The notes beneath the pieces are model-generated. The model did not search any database, was not told where the DNA came from, and saw only the letters and a list, made by a program, of their open reading frames with translations. Positions 6,722-12,847 of a stretch of DNA of 32,436 nt are shown here, piece by piece. Source of the stretch: a virus; IMG/VR virus record IMGVR_UViG_3300017991_000287, positions 1 to 32,436 of that record, one strand, 5' to 3'. The translations under genes were made by a program, and so were the position numbers. Every line of letters begins with the position of its first letter. Position 1 is the stretch's first letter.

Positions 6722-7057
6722 CTAAAAAGGTATTTCGTCTTCGTCAACGCCAGCCTGCGTTTCCTCGCGGTTATCAACTGGCTGCGGCTCGGACTGGTTG
6801 CCGCTTATGTGCCATCCGGTGTTGCTCCCGAAGTAGCGCCCGTTGTGCTCCCGGCCACGCAGGTCAAACTTCACCGTCACCGTGTCGCCCTCGTTGTAGT
6901 CAAGCGGCTTGTCCACGCACTTCTGCACAAACTCAAACGGCACCGCCTGCGGGTAGTCTGGGTGGTCGTCAGTGATTACCACCACCCGCTTGCTGAAGTT
7001 TCCGTAGGTTTCCATCTCGCCTATGTGTACTATTCTGCCTGTGTATTCGTAGCTCAT
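6722..7057 (-). CDS. Single-stranded DNA-binding protein (DUF3127-like)
   Basis: A 111-residue OB-fold-like protein: short beta-strands (YTGRIVHIGEM, KRVVVITDD, GDTVTVKFDLRGRE) and a disordered acidic tail ending DEDEIPF. The acidic IPF tip is the hallmark of SSB proteins and recruits partner enzymes. The first part resembles DUF3127 proteins. Its neighbours, an Erf-type annealing protein and a coiled-coil protein, fit a recombination/replication operon. It ends 47 nt before the structured leader. Probably coats phage single-stranded DNA during recombination and replication. Confidence 0.8.
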   Translation of the reverse strand: MSYEYTGRIVHIGEMETYGNFSKRVVVITDDHPDYPQAVPFEFVQKCVDKPLDYNEGDTVTVKFDLRGREHNGRYFGSNTGWHISGNQSEPQPVDNREETQAGVDEDEIPF

Positions 7058-7059
7058 GC

Positions 7060-8124
7060 TTATGCTTCCTTTCTTGTGAATGCGTTGATCGCCTTGTATG
7101 CGGCGTTCAGGTGGTTTCGCACTTCCTCAATCACCTTGATCGCGTCGTCGCTGCTGACTGACGGAATCGACAGCTTGAGCATATCGTCTTTGAGCATATC
7201 AAGCTTCTCTTTATCTGGTGCTGCCAGCTTCTTTTGCTCTGCCTCCTTGTCTGCCTTTATTCTGGCTACTTCTGCAGCCTTGCGAGCTTCTTCTTCTTCC
7301 TGCTTCTTTCGCAGCTCAGCCTCCAGCTTTGCCTTCTCAGCCTCTTGCTGTTTTCGTTCTTCCGCTGCCTTGCGCTCTGCCGCTTCCCTTTCCTTTTGTC
7401 GCTCAGCCTCAATCCTCGCAGCCTCGGCTTCTCTTGCCTTTCTTTCTTCCTCGGCCCTGCGCTCGGCTTCCTCCTGCTTCTTTCGCAGCTCGGAATTTTC
7501 AGCCTCTATCCGCTCACGCTCCTTGCGCTCCTTCTCGCGCTGTTCAGCTTCGGCTTTTTCCTTTGCAATGCGCTCATCCTCAAGCCGCTTGCGCTCGGCT
7601 TCCTCTGCTGCCTTCTTGGCCTTGTGTCCCGCCTCGCTCGTAGACCTGAGCGTTTCATAAGCCTCGTCAGTCATTGCGCCAAGGTCAAAGCAACTACAAT
7701 CAACCTCGTAGTTCTCCAGCTCAATCCTGCGCTTGTCTGCGATTGCGGCAATCCTCTCGGCTTCGATTCGCTTGGCCGTGTCTTCCTGTTCCTGCAACCG
7801 TTCTTCGGCGGGCACGATCAGGTACTTGATAATGTTAGCCATGCCATCAATAGCCTTGCCCTCGCGCAACGATTCCTCCTTTAGTGCCTTTCTGGTTTTC
7901 TCAACATCAACGCGAATATTCTTGAGCTTCAGCCGCAACTCACGCGCTAACGTCATTCCTTTCTTGTCGTTCACGTCAGCGATTTGAACCGCGCTGGCCT
8001 TGCTCAGTATTTCCCTCAGTTGTTCGGTTTTCTCGTTGAATGCTCCTGCAATACGGTTGTGTTTTTCTTCCGGTAGTCCTGATTCATACTTTTCCACTGC
8101 GTCTGTTTTGATTTCTTCGCTCAT
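7060..8124 (-). CDS. Long coiled-coil protein of the recombination operon
   Basis: A 354-residue protein with a folded N-terminal region (residues 1-160, including a short Cys-containing segment VDCSCFDLG) and a central charged coiled coil of about 130 residues of alternating Glu, Lys, Arg and Ala (about 165-305), then a short C-terminal helical part. Its position between the Erf/zinc-ribbon genes and the SSB, with 4-nt overlap upstream and a 2-nt gap downstream, indicates a partner in recombination or single-strand handling. Similar long coiled-coil proteins occur beside single-strand annealing proteins in other phages. Biochemical role unknown. Confidence 0.7.
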   Translation of the reverse strand: MSEEIKTDAVEKYESGLPEEKHNRIAGAFNEKTEQLREILSKASAVQIADVNDKKGMTLARELRLKLKNIRVDVEKTRKALKEESLREGKAIDGMANIIKYLIVPAEERLQEQEDTAKRIEAERIAAIADKRRIELENYEVDCSCFDLGAMTDEAYETLRSTSEAGHKAKKAAEEAERKRLEDERIAKEKAEAEQREKERKERERIEAENSELRKKQEEAERRAEEERKAREAEAARIEAERQKEREAAERKAAEERKQQEAEKAKLEAELRKKQEEEEARKAAEVARIKADKEAEQKKLAAPDKEKLDMLKDDMLKLSIPSVSSDDAIKVIEEVRNHLNAAYKAINAFTRKEA

Positions 8125-8408
8125 GCCTCATCCTTCCATTGCTTTTGTAGCTCACTCTCGATATGCGAGCTGCTAAACCGCCCGCACGCATTGCAAAACA
8201 GCGTTATCCGTCCTCCTATGTATTCCCTTGTTGCTGGCTCGCCACAAGCGCAAAGCTCTGGCGGGTCCATTATCTGTTTCGGATCTGTGTCAGGCTCCTC
8301 AAACATGCCACTGCTATCAAGCGCGTCCTCAACCCTTGCTTCCCACCACAGCTTGCCCTCTTTCGTAGCGCAATCTAGCCGGCCAAAAGCGTCAAACGCC
8401 TCACTCAT
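8121..8408 (-). CDS. Zinc-ribbon protein (95 aa)
   Basis: A 95-residue protein. The C-terminal half has a zinc ribbon: CACG (near residue 53) and CNAC (near 72). The N-terminal half is helical and acidic. It is translationally coupled to both neighbours (ATGA overlaps at 8405-8408 and 8121-8124). It may be a DNA- or protein-binding accessory factor of the recombination operon, or related to Lar-like small proteins; the latter is only a guess. Confidence 0.7.
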   Translation of the reverse strand: MSEAFDAFGRLDCATKEGKLWWEARVEDALDSSGMFEEPDTDPKQIMDPPELCACGEPATREYIGGRITLFCNACGRFSSSHIESELQKQWKDEA

Positions 8409-9040
8409 ACCTCGCTGCCCTTCTTGATTGCGCCCGCTGCCTTTAGCTGCTCAGTCCTGGCTGCGGCCACCGCTGCCTGAAAGTCAGCTTTGTCGGGGTG
8501 CGCTTCCCAACACTCCATGCACTGCTCATACTTCCAGCCGAGCGCCGTCAAATGCTGCACCGTAGGCTCGTCTAAAGCCGCCTTGTAGGGCTTTGGCTTG
8601 GTTGCCGGTGCCTTGGGCTTGCCTTTGGGCTTTGAAGCATTCTTGGGCGGCTCTGGCGTCGTGTCGGTGCCGTCCGTGTCCTCCTCAGTTACCAGCCCAA
8701 ACAGCATGCCGTAGAGGTAGCGCCGTGCGTAGGTATTGCAAGAGCCTATCTGCTGCGGGTCGGTACTCTTGGGTTTCATTGCCAGCGTGCATTCAAGCCA
8801 CTGGTCGCCGCATTGTAGCCGCACCATTGTCACTGCCTCGCTGTCGGCTGCGCTGGTAACGGCCAGCAATGCCAGCCCATGCTTTGCCAATATAGGCTGT
8901 GCCGCCTTGTGTACCGCGTCCAGGGGTGCAAACTTGCTCCTGAAATGCGGGTTGATTGCCGTCTTAGCCACTGTCGGCATCTCTGCCTGTGCCTTGGCTA
9001 TCGCCGTGAATAGTTTGTCTGTTGATTCGCTCGTGTGCAT
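8405..9040 (-). CDS. erf: Erf-family single-strand annealing protein
   Basis: A 211-residue protein with the Erf-type N-terminal domain: NPHFRSKFAPLDAVHKAAQP (31-50), then GLALLAVTS and GSCNTYARRYLYGMLFGL (about 98-115), followed by an acidic EEDTDG segment. A Pro/Lys-rich linker (residues 130-150) leads to a helical C-terminal domain. Erf proteins anneal complementary single strands and promote phage genome recombination and circularisation. Start supported by AGGAGGACGAA before the ATG. It is directly upstream of a zinc ribbon, the coiled-coil protein and the SSB. Confidence 0.9.
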   Translation of the reverse strand: MHTSESTDKLFTAIAKAQAEMPTVAKTAINPHFRSKFAPLDAVHKAAQPILAKHGLALLAVTSAADSEAVTMVRLQCGDQWLECTLAMKPKSTDPQQIGSCNTYARRYLYGMLFGLVTEEDTDGTDTTPEPPKNASKPKGKPKAPATKPKPYKAALDEPTVQHLTALGWKYEQCMECWEAHPDKADFQAAVAAARTEQLKAAGAIKKGSEV

Positions 9041-9049
9041 TTCGTCCTC

Positions 9050-9532
9050 CTATGCTGTGAGCATGAGCCAGAAGGCCATAGTAGCCACGGCCCCGATTAG
9101 TATTACAAGCGCACGCTGTATTATCGGCATGTGCGCCGGTGGTAGCGCGGGAAACTGCCTGCGCTCGTATTCCTTGCGGCTCCCTGGTGTATCAAAGGCC
9201 GCAATCCAAGCGTGCTTGCAGTCAACGCCGCAGAATGTCAGGTGCCGTCCTTGGGCGGTCGTCCAGGCTTCCGCTTGAGCCGGGGCAATGTAGGTGCCGC
9301 AAGCTGCACATTTGCATTGTCCCTTGGTGGATAAGCCCCGCTGGATACCCCGCGCTCGTGCTTTTCCCGCAGCAGCAATCTCAGCGTGTGTGATGTATTC
9401 GCTGTCGGGGCGGTGGCGCAGATGTCGTCCCACATCAGGCTGATCACCTTGTCCTGCCGCTTGTCCAGGTTGAGCACCATCGCAATGGTGCGCTTGTTTT
9501 CTTTTTTCATCTTGTGTCCTCGCTTCGTCCAT
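9050..9532 (-). CDS. Treble-clef/zinc-finger protein with C-terminal membrane segment
   Basis: This frame reaches 160 residues if it starts at 9532, where AGGAGG lies 5 nt upstream. The convincing part begins near residue 44 (EYITHAEIAAAGKARARGI): two zinc-knuckle pairs CAAC and CGVDC about 30 residues apart, then a single C-terminal hydrophobic helix (about 138-158, ALVILIGAVATMAFWLML). The first 43 residues look like a shadow of the other frame, so an internal start (for example GTG near residue 34) is possible. Likely a small inner-membrane protein with a cytoplasmic zinc finger; function unknown. It overlaps a second plausible gene in another frame. Confidence 0.6.
   Translation of the reverse strand: MDEARTQDEKRKQAHHCDGAQPGQAAGQGDQPDVGRHLRHRPDSEYITHAEIAAAGKARARGIQRGLSTKGQCKCAACGTYIAPAQAEAWTTAQGRHLTFCGVDCKHAWIAAFDTPGSRKEYERRQFPALPPAHMPIIQRALVILIGAVATMAFWLMLTA
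9238..9510 (-). CDS. Overlapping small protein with AT-hook-like tail (90 aa)
   Basis: A 90-residue frame starting at 9510 with GAGGACACAAG upstream. It begins MKKENKRTIAMVLNLDKRQD and has a helical N-terminal half, then a Pro-rich basic end RLKRKPGRPPKDGT whose RKPGRPPK is an AT-hook-like DNA-binding motif. It overlaps the zinc-finger gene for most of its length in a different frame (offset of one base). Both frames look coding over part of the overlap. Either two genes are really nested, or a sequencing frameshift has split one gene. Confidence 0.5.
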   Translation of the reverse strand: MKKENKRTIAMVLNLDKRQDKVISLMWDDICATAPTANTSHTLRLLLREKHERGVSSGAYPPRDNANVQLAAPTLPRLKRKPGRPPKDGT

Positions 9533-9554
9533 GGTAGCCTCCTTTTGTCTGTTA

Positions 9555-9612
9555 GCTGGGCTTTCCTCCTTTATGCCCAGCAGCCCGTCCCTACCCCTCC
9601 CAAGGGGCGGGC
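9555..9612 (-). promoter_or_regulatory. Two hairpins, one with a Shine-Dalgarno loop
   Basis: In the gap between two small genes the minus-strand RNA can form GCCCG-CCCCT / AGGGG-CGGGC (9583-9612) and then GCTGGGC / GCCCAGC (9555-9581), whose 13-nt loop is ATAAAGGAGGAAA. A second AGGAGG follows before the ATG at 9532. The first hairpin lacks a T-tract, so it is a weak terminator at best; the second may act as a standby or sequestered ribosome site. Confidence 0.35.
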
Positions 9613-9615
9613 AAT

Positions 9616-9849
9616 TTATCCGATGTCCTTGGCCTCACGCAACCATTCAAGCGCACCCTGTATGATCTGCCATTCCTTTGTGTGCGCCCCGATATCGCCC
9701 CAGCTCACTTCCTGCTTGTCCTTGAGCTGCTCAAACTCTCCCATCAGCTCGCTAATCAGGCTCTCAAGCTCAAAGCCGTGGTTGTACATCATGTGCGCCA
9801 CTTCGCGCGCTGACACGTTGCTGTCTCGTAACTGCTGTGCAGTAACCAT
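9616..9849 (-). CDS. Small helical hypothetical protein (77 aa)
   Basis: A 77-residue protein, helical and acidic, beginning MVTAQQLRDSNVSAREVAHM, which resembles a short helix-turn-helix-like start, followed by a coiled-coil-like segment (ELESLISELMGEFEQLKDKQ). It overlaps the upstream gene's stop by one base (TAATG). No family recognised. Confidence 0.6.
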   Translation of the reverse strand: MVTAQQLRDSNVSAREVAHMMYNHGFELESLISELMGEFEQLKDKQEVSWGDIGAHTKEWQIIQGALEWLREAKDIG

Positions 9850-10226
9850 TAGAATCCCTCCATTTCCTCTATGATGTTTGCCACCTTGTCACGCATTGCC
9901 CATGCCGTCTGCCAAGCGTCAGCCGATATACAAGGGCGGCCACGATCCCGCAGCCTGTCGTTTACCTCAAGATATGTGGTAGCCGTGATTGATGCAGCTA
10001 CGCCGTATCCCTCAACATGCACAGCAACCAAGCTGGGCCCGTTGGCACGCCAGAAGTCTACCGAGCAGTCCGGCCAATGTATGATCTCGCAGCCGTCAAC
10101 CCTGCGCTTGTGGCAAGCCGACATTACAGCCTTGTGTATGTCAATGGCCTGTTCTGCCGTCCATCCAGCGTATTCCTGAGCGCCACACCATAGTACGGTG
10201 ATTGCGCTTTGCGGGTAGGTTTCCAT
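9849..10226 (-). CDS. Hypothetical protein (125 aa)
   Basis: A 125-residue protein of mixed alpha/beta character (SAITVLWCGAQEY, SLVAVHVEGYGVAASITATT) with a helical C-terminus. Three Cys in the first half (C14, C38, C46) do not form an obvious zinc motif. The ribosome site AAAGGAGGCAATC precedes the ATG. It is the second gene after the promoter near 10450 and is coupled to the 77-aa gene. Family not recognised. Confidence 0.6.
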   Translation of the reverse strand: METYPQSAITVLWCGAQEYAGWTAEQAIDIHKAVMSACHKRRVDGCEIIHWPDCSVDFWRANGPSLVAVHVEGYGVAASITATTYLEVNDRLRDRGRPCISADAWQTAWAMRDKVANIIEEMEGF

Positions 10227-10251
10227 GATTGCCTCCTTTCGTGGCGTAACT

Positions 10252-10416
10252 CTATCTCTTGCTTCTTGCGTTAGCTATTGAAACAGCCGAGTCAAACTGT
10301 CCGCAGAGCGTACCAGTGCTCAGCCAGTAGCCATTGGATTGATTGGTGATTCTGATTCCGTTTACTACTACGCTTGAGCCACGTGTCGGTCTTTTGATCT
10401 CTGTTGCCTTGGTCAT
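10252..10416 (-). CDS. Small early protein (54 aa)
   Basis: A 54-residue protein, MTKATEIKRPTRGSSVVVNG at its start. The ATG at 10416 is preferred because GGAGGGCACGACG lies just upstream and because the nearby promoter would start transcription near 10449, removing longer versions that start at 10575. An in-frame ATG at 10449 would lie at the very 5' end of the transcript. The predicted strands SSVVVNGIRITNQSNGYWLS suggest a small beta protein. It is the first gene of the left-hand operon. Function unknown. Confidence 0.55.
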   Translation of the reverse strand: MTKATEIKRPTRGSSVVVNGIRITNQSNGYWLSTGTLCGQFDSAVSIANARSKR

Positions 10417-10453
10417 CGTCGTGCCCTCCGTGTTGTTGTCTGTTGTCATGGTG

Positions 10454-10484
10454 CAAAGGTAGCCTATAGGCGAAACGTGGTCAA
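10454..10484 (-). promoter_or_regulatory. Promoter for the recombination/replication operon
   Basis: On the minus strand TTGACC (10484-10479), a 17-bp spacer, then TACCTT (10461-10456). Read as TACCTTTG, the downstream box also matches the Bacteroidota TAnnTTTG consensus, with a TTG about 20 bp upstream. It lies in the 118-bp gap after the lysis cassette, with an AT-rich upstream tract (AAAAAAAGATAAAAAAG), and faces the early genes. The expected start of transcription is near 10449. Confidence 0.55.
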
Positions 10485-10560
10485 CAACTATTTCAAACTT
10501 TTTTATCTTTTTTTGAAAACACCAACGCAAAGCACTACACAGTAAGCTGTTGCAGAAAGA

Positions 10561-10586
10561 GAAAATATTACACAATCAGCTTGTGT
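10561..10586 (-). terminator. Weak terminator-like hairpin at end of lysis cassette
   Basis: ACACAA-GCTGA-TTGTGT followed by AATATTTTC spans the last codons of the peptidase gene on the minus strand. The stem is only 6 bp and AT-rich and the T-tract is imperfect, so termination here would be partial at best. Confidence 0.3.
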
Positions 10587-11035
10587 GAGTAGTTGAGAAG
10601 CGGGCTGGTGACCACATCGCCGGGACTAACGCGGTGCGGGGCTATGCCTCTGAGAAGCGGATCGCCACAAGCTATGCTCGCAGCCATTACCAGCTCTGAG
10701 CAAAACCAGCGCTCAGGATTGTGCGCCTTGTCGCGCCGAGTCAGAAAGCCGAGCACACCAAAGTAGTCGTAGCCCCTGCCCACCTGACCGCACATGAAGC
10801 GCCATAGCAGCTCTTCCCTGAAGTGCGGCAACGGGTAGCTGTAGCAGTCTATCTGGGTGCCTGGCCTGTGACCTTGGTGGTGGTTGGCCCGGTAGCACAC
10901 CCCGCCGCGCTGCCAAGCCTCTATAATCTCGCCATGCTCATTCATCACCGCAACATGGCTGTACTTGCTCCATGTGCGGAAACGTATCAGCGTGCTTATG
11001 ATTCCCTTCCCCCTATACGCTGCAACGTATATCAC
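10568..11035 (-). CDS. Permuted NlpC/P60 (YiiX-like) cysteine peptidase
   Basis: A 155-residue enzyme-like protein. The order of motifs is permuted relative to classical NlpC/P60: His27 in KYSHVAVMN comes first, and the Cys, C112 in WFCSELV, comes later, as in YiiX/YaeF-type papain-fold proteins. GRGYDYFGVLGF (87-98) and SPGDV (137-141) are also typical. The GTG start at 11035 overlaps the upstream stop (GTGA) with AGGGGG just before it; an ATG at 11116 would run into the previous gene. Its position after two membrane proteins suggests cell-wall or amide hydrolysis during lysis, but no muralytic activity is proven for the permuted family. Confidence 0.75.
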   Translation of the reverse strand: MIYVAAYRGKGIISTLIRFRTWSKYSHVAVMNEHGEIIEAWQRGGVCYRANHHQGHRPGTQIDCYSYPLPHFREELLWRFMCGQVGRGYDYFGVLGFLTRRDKAHNPERWFCSELVMAASIACGDPLLRGIAPHRVSPGDVVTSPLLNYSHKLIV

Positions 11036-11250
11036 GGCTTGCCCCCTGCTATTAGCACTTCCAGCCCCTTGACAATGCCCACCACAACAGCAGGCACCGC
11101 AACACCTATCCCCCACACCCGGCGCTCTATGGCCTTTATCTCCGACTCGTGCCGCCTACAGTTTGGCCCTTGCCCCTGTAGTATCATGTCAACCTTGTCG
11201 TCAATCGTGCTCAGCGCCGCCTTAATTTCAGCAATGTCGTCTGTGCTCAT
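11032..11250 (-). CDS. XhlA-like membrane protein, holin candidate (72 aa)
   Basis: A 72-residue protein with an amphipathic/coiled-coil N-terminus (DIAEIKAALSTIDDKVDMIL) and a single C-terminal hydrophobic segment (about residues 46-68, GIGVAVPAVVVGIVKGLEVLI). This matches XhlA-type haemolysin/holin accessory proteins. The ATG at 11250 overlaps the stop of the tiny lipoprotein gene (TAATG), so the start is likely coupled. It precedes the peptidase with a 4-nt overlap. Holin or holin-like function is inferred from shape and context. Confidence 0.6.
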   Translation of the reverse strand: MSTDDIAEIKAALSTIDDKVDMILQGQGPNCRRHESEIKAIERRVWGIGVAVPAVVVGIVKGLEVLIAGGKP

Positions 11251-11360
11251 TACCAACCGTACACCGGCGCTGTGCTGCACCCGTTTCCGCAAGCGATAAC
11301 CAAAGCCGCCGCTGCCACTATCACAAACCCAAGCCATGCACCCGTGTCATAGCGCTCCAT
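11250..11360 (-). CDS. Tiny membrane lipoprotein candidate (36 aa)
   Basis: A 36-residue ORF: MERYDTGAWLGFVIVAAAAL, then VIACG and a short tail with a second Cys. Residues 9-23 form a hydrophobic segment and VIAC fits a lipobox (Val, Ile, Ala, Cys). The ribosome site GGGAG lies 7 nt before the ATG. It starts 2 nt after the stop of the preceding gene and its own stop overlaps the XhlA-like start. A Rz1-like outer spanin or a small holin component are possible. Too short for family assignment. Confidence 0.55.
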   Translation of the reverse strand: MERYDTGAWLGFVIVAAAALVIACGNGCSTAPVYGW

Positions 11361-11362
11361 GC

Positions 11363-11854
11363 CTATTCTCCCTCGATTACATACACCCGCTCGCCAAGCT
11401 CTATCCACAAGGCTAAGAGTTGCGTTGCCTTCGTGAGCCTCAGTATGGCCTGTGGCTCGTTGCCAGCGTCCAGCGACTCCTGCACCTTGCCCTGTATGAA
11501 AGTCATTATCTGCACAAGCTGGCCCTTCTGTACGGGCAGTGTCAGGCTAAAGTCAGCAGCCAAGTCTGCCCACTTCTGCTCTGTGTCGTTCTGTGGAGTT
11601 GGCGGGTTGTCTGCGGTTTTAGTCCATGCCAAAGCTGTAGCGTAGTCAACCGCCTCGACCTGTTGCAGCGTCGGCCTTGCGCCCCATGCAGACTGCCAGC
11701 CGCCCTGTATGCCATCGTCAAAGCTAACTTCTACGCCGCTGGTGTCTTCGGTTACGCCTTGCTGGTCTGCCCAATATCTGACCTGCGGATAAGTCCATCC
11801 AGCGTGTGAGGCTGTTGCCGTAACCAAGAGAATCAATGCCACTAAATGCTTCAT
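11363..11854 (-). CDS. Signal-peptide protein at end of tail module (163 aa)
   Basis: A 163-residue protein with a classical Sec signal peptide, MKHLVALILLVTATASHAG, with cleavage expected after SHA at residue 18. The mature part has a segment reminiscent of tail-fibre assembly proteins (VEAVDYATALAWTK) and a helical C-terminus (KGQLVQIMTFIQGKVQESLD). The ribosome site GGAG lies 7 nt before the ATG. An exported tail-assembly-like protein is unusual; it could instead be a periplasmic or surface protein made late in infection. Assignment is tentative. Confidence 0.65.
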   Translation of the reverse strand: MKHLVALILLVTATASHAGWTYPQVRYWADQQGVTEDTSGVEVSFDDGIQGGWQSAWGARPTLQQVEAVDYATALAWTKTADNPPTPQNDTEQKWADLAADFSLTLPVQKGQLVQIMTFIQGKVQESLDAGNEPQAILRLTKATQLLALWIELGERVYVIEGE

Positions 11855-12450
11855 CGTATAGCTCCCATTATTAACATATTCAAGTTAGTCCAAGAAGAGT
11901 TGCTAATCTTGTACTCGATGACGCCGTTCTCGTCTGTGTATACCCACGGATAATCATGCACAGTATCGCCAACCGTCCTGAACTGGCCCCGATATGTATT
12001 GAAATCGTTTATGTTGCCATTTTGCCTTAGCCTTATAGTGGCTCCTACTGTGCCCTTAAACGCGAAGCGCATGTACACCAATGCTCGGTTAGTTCCAACC
12101 ACGCTGATTCCAGACAAGTCTAAGTCTCTATAAGTGTTATCGGTTGTGAAATCTCCAGGCTCATAATCCCAAGCGGCAGGATCGCCGCGATCATAATACT
12201 GCTGCCCACTAGACGACATCGCCGCCCAGATGTTCGTTCCCGCCACCTCAAGCTGGCCGCTGATAGCGACGCTGCCGGTGAAGGTGTTGGTGTCGCCGGT
12301 GAAGGTTTGGCTATCTGGCAACTGCGCTGCGTTGGTCAACCGCTCATCCTCTGCAACCGTAAGCGAGCTGTCCTGATCGCCGTCCGTAGTGCTGCCTGCG
12401 TAGCACATGGCCGCCGCAAGCATACTAAATATGATATATCGTAATTTCAT
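11851..12450 (-). CDS. Signal-peptide structural-like protein (199 aa)
   Basis: A 199-residue protein. MKLRYIIFSMLAAAMCYAGS is a predicted Sec signal peptide with cleavage after CYA (residue 18); the Cys is not in a proper lipobox. The mature part has Thr/Ser/Asn-rich beta segments (SQTFTGDTNTFTGSVAISG, a tail-spike-like repeat style) and a C-terminal sandwich-like domain (NRALVYMRFAFKGTVGATIR). Composition is typical of phage fibres or spikes. Overlaps the next gene by 4 nt. Confidence 0.65.
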   Translation of the reverse strand: MKLRYIIFSMLAAAMCYAGSTTDGDQDSSLTVAEDERLTNAAQLPDSQTFTGDTNTFTGSVAISGQLEVAGTNIWAAMSSSGQQYYDRGDPAAWDYEPGDFTTDNTYRDLDLSGISVVGTNRALVYMRFAFKGTVGATIRLRQNGNINDFNTYRGQFRTVGDTVHDYPWVYTDENGVIEYKISNSSWTNLNMLIMGAIR

Positions 12451-12457
12451 GCCTGCC

Positions 12458-12835
12458 TCACTTGGTTATGGTGATGGAATAAGTCAGGTTGGTGCTTGTG
12501 CCGTTGCTCACGCTTAGCGTATCGGTAGCAAGCAACCAAAGCTCGTTTTCAGGCCACCAGACATGATCCTGATTGTTGGTCAGCGTCTTGCAATAAACCT
12601 TGTAGACGGTGCTGCCACGAGTCACGCGCACACAAAGCTCGCCAGTATCGGCGCTGTCCAGGTGCACCATCACGTTGGCTATTGAGCCAAGTGCCCCCTT
12701 GTTGTTATTCGTGAAAGTGTTGCTGGATTCTGCCCCCGCGTTTGCCGTGCCCTGCACAATCTCCTTGAGAGGTGCGGCCTGCGCCAACACAGCGCAAAGT
12801 GCGCCCGCGATTACTAATGCTGCCAACTTCTTCAT
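12458..12835 (-). CDS. Small signal-peptide beta protein (125 aa)
   Basis: A 125-residue protein with a clear Sec signal peptide, MKKLAALVIAGALCAVLAQA, cleaved after AQA at residue 20. The mature part is beta-rich (IANVMVHLDSADTGELCVRV, NLTYSITITK) with two Cys that could form a disulfide in the periplasm. The ribosome site AAGGAGAAGAA precedes the ATG. Sits between two other signal-peptide proteins in a tail-fibre position. No family recognised. Confidence 0.65.
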   Translation of the reverse strand: MKKLAALVIAGALCAVLAQAAPLKEIVQGTANAGAESSNTFTNNNKGALGSIANVMVHLDSADTGELCVRVTRGSTVYKVYCKTLTNNQDHVWWPENELWLLATDTLSVSNGTSTNLTYSITITK

Positions 12836-12847
12836 TTCTTCTCCTTG

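Noticed and set aside
7218-7884. Open plus-strand frames with Leu/Phe/Ser-rich products
   Set aside because: They are the complement of the Glu/Lys/Ala coiled-coil gene; low-complexity composition explains the long open frames.
9238-9532. Programmed -1 frameshift joining the two overlapping frames
   Set aside because: The GGGAAAA run near the overlap is not in the correct phase for an X-XXY-YYZ slip from the upstream frame.
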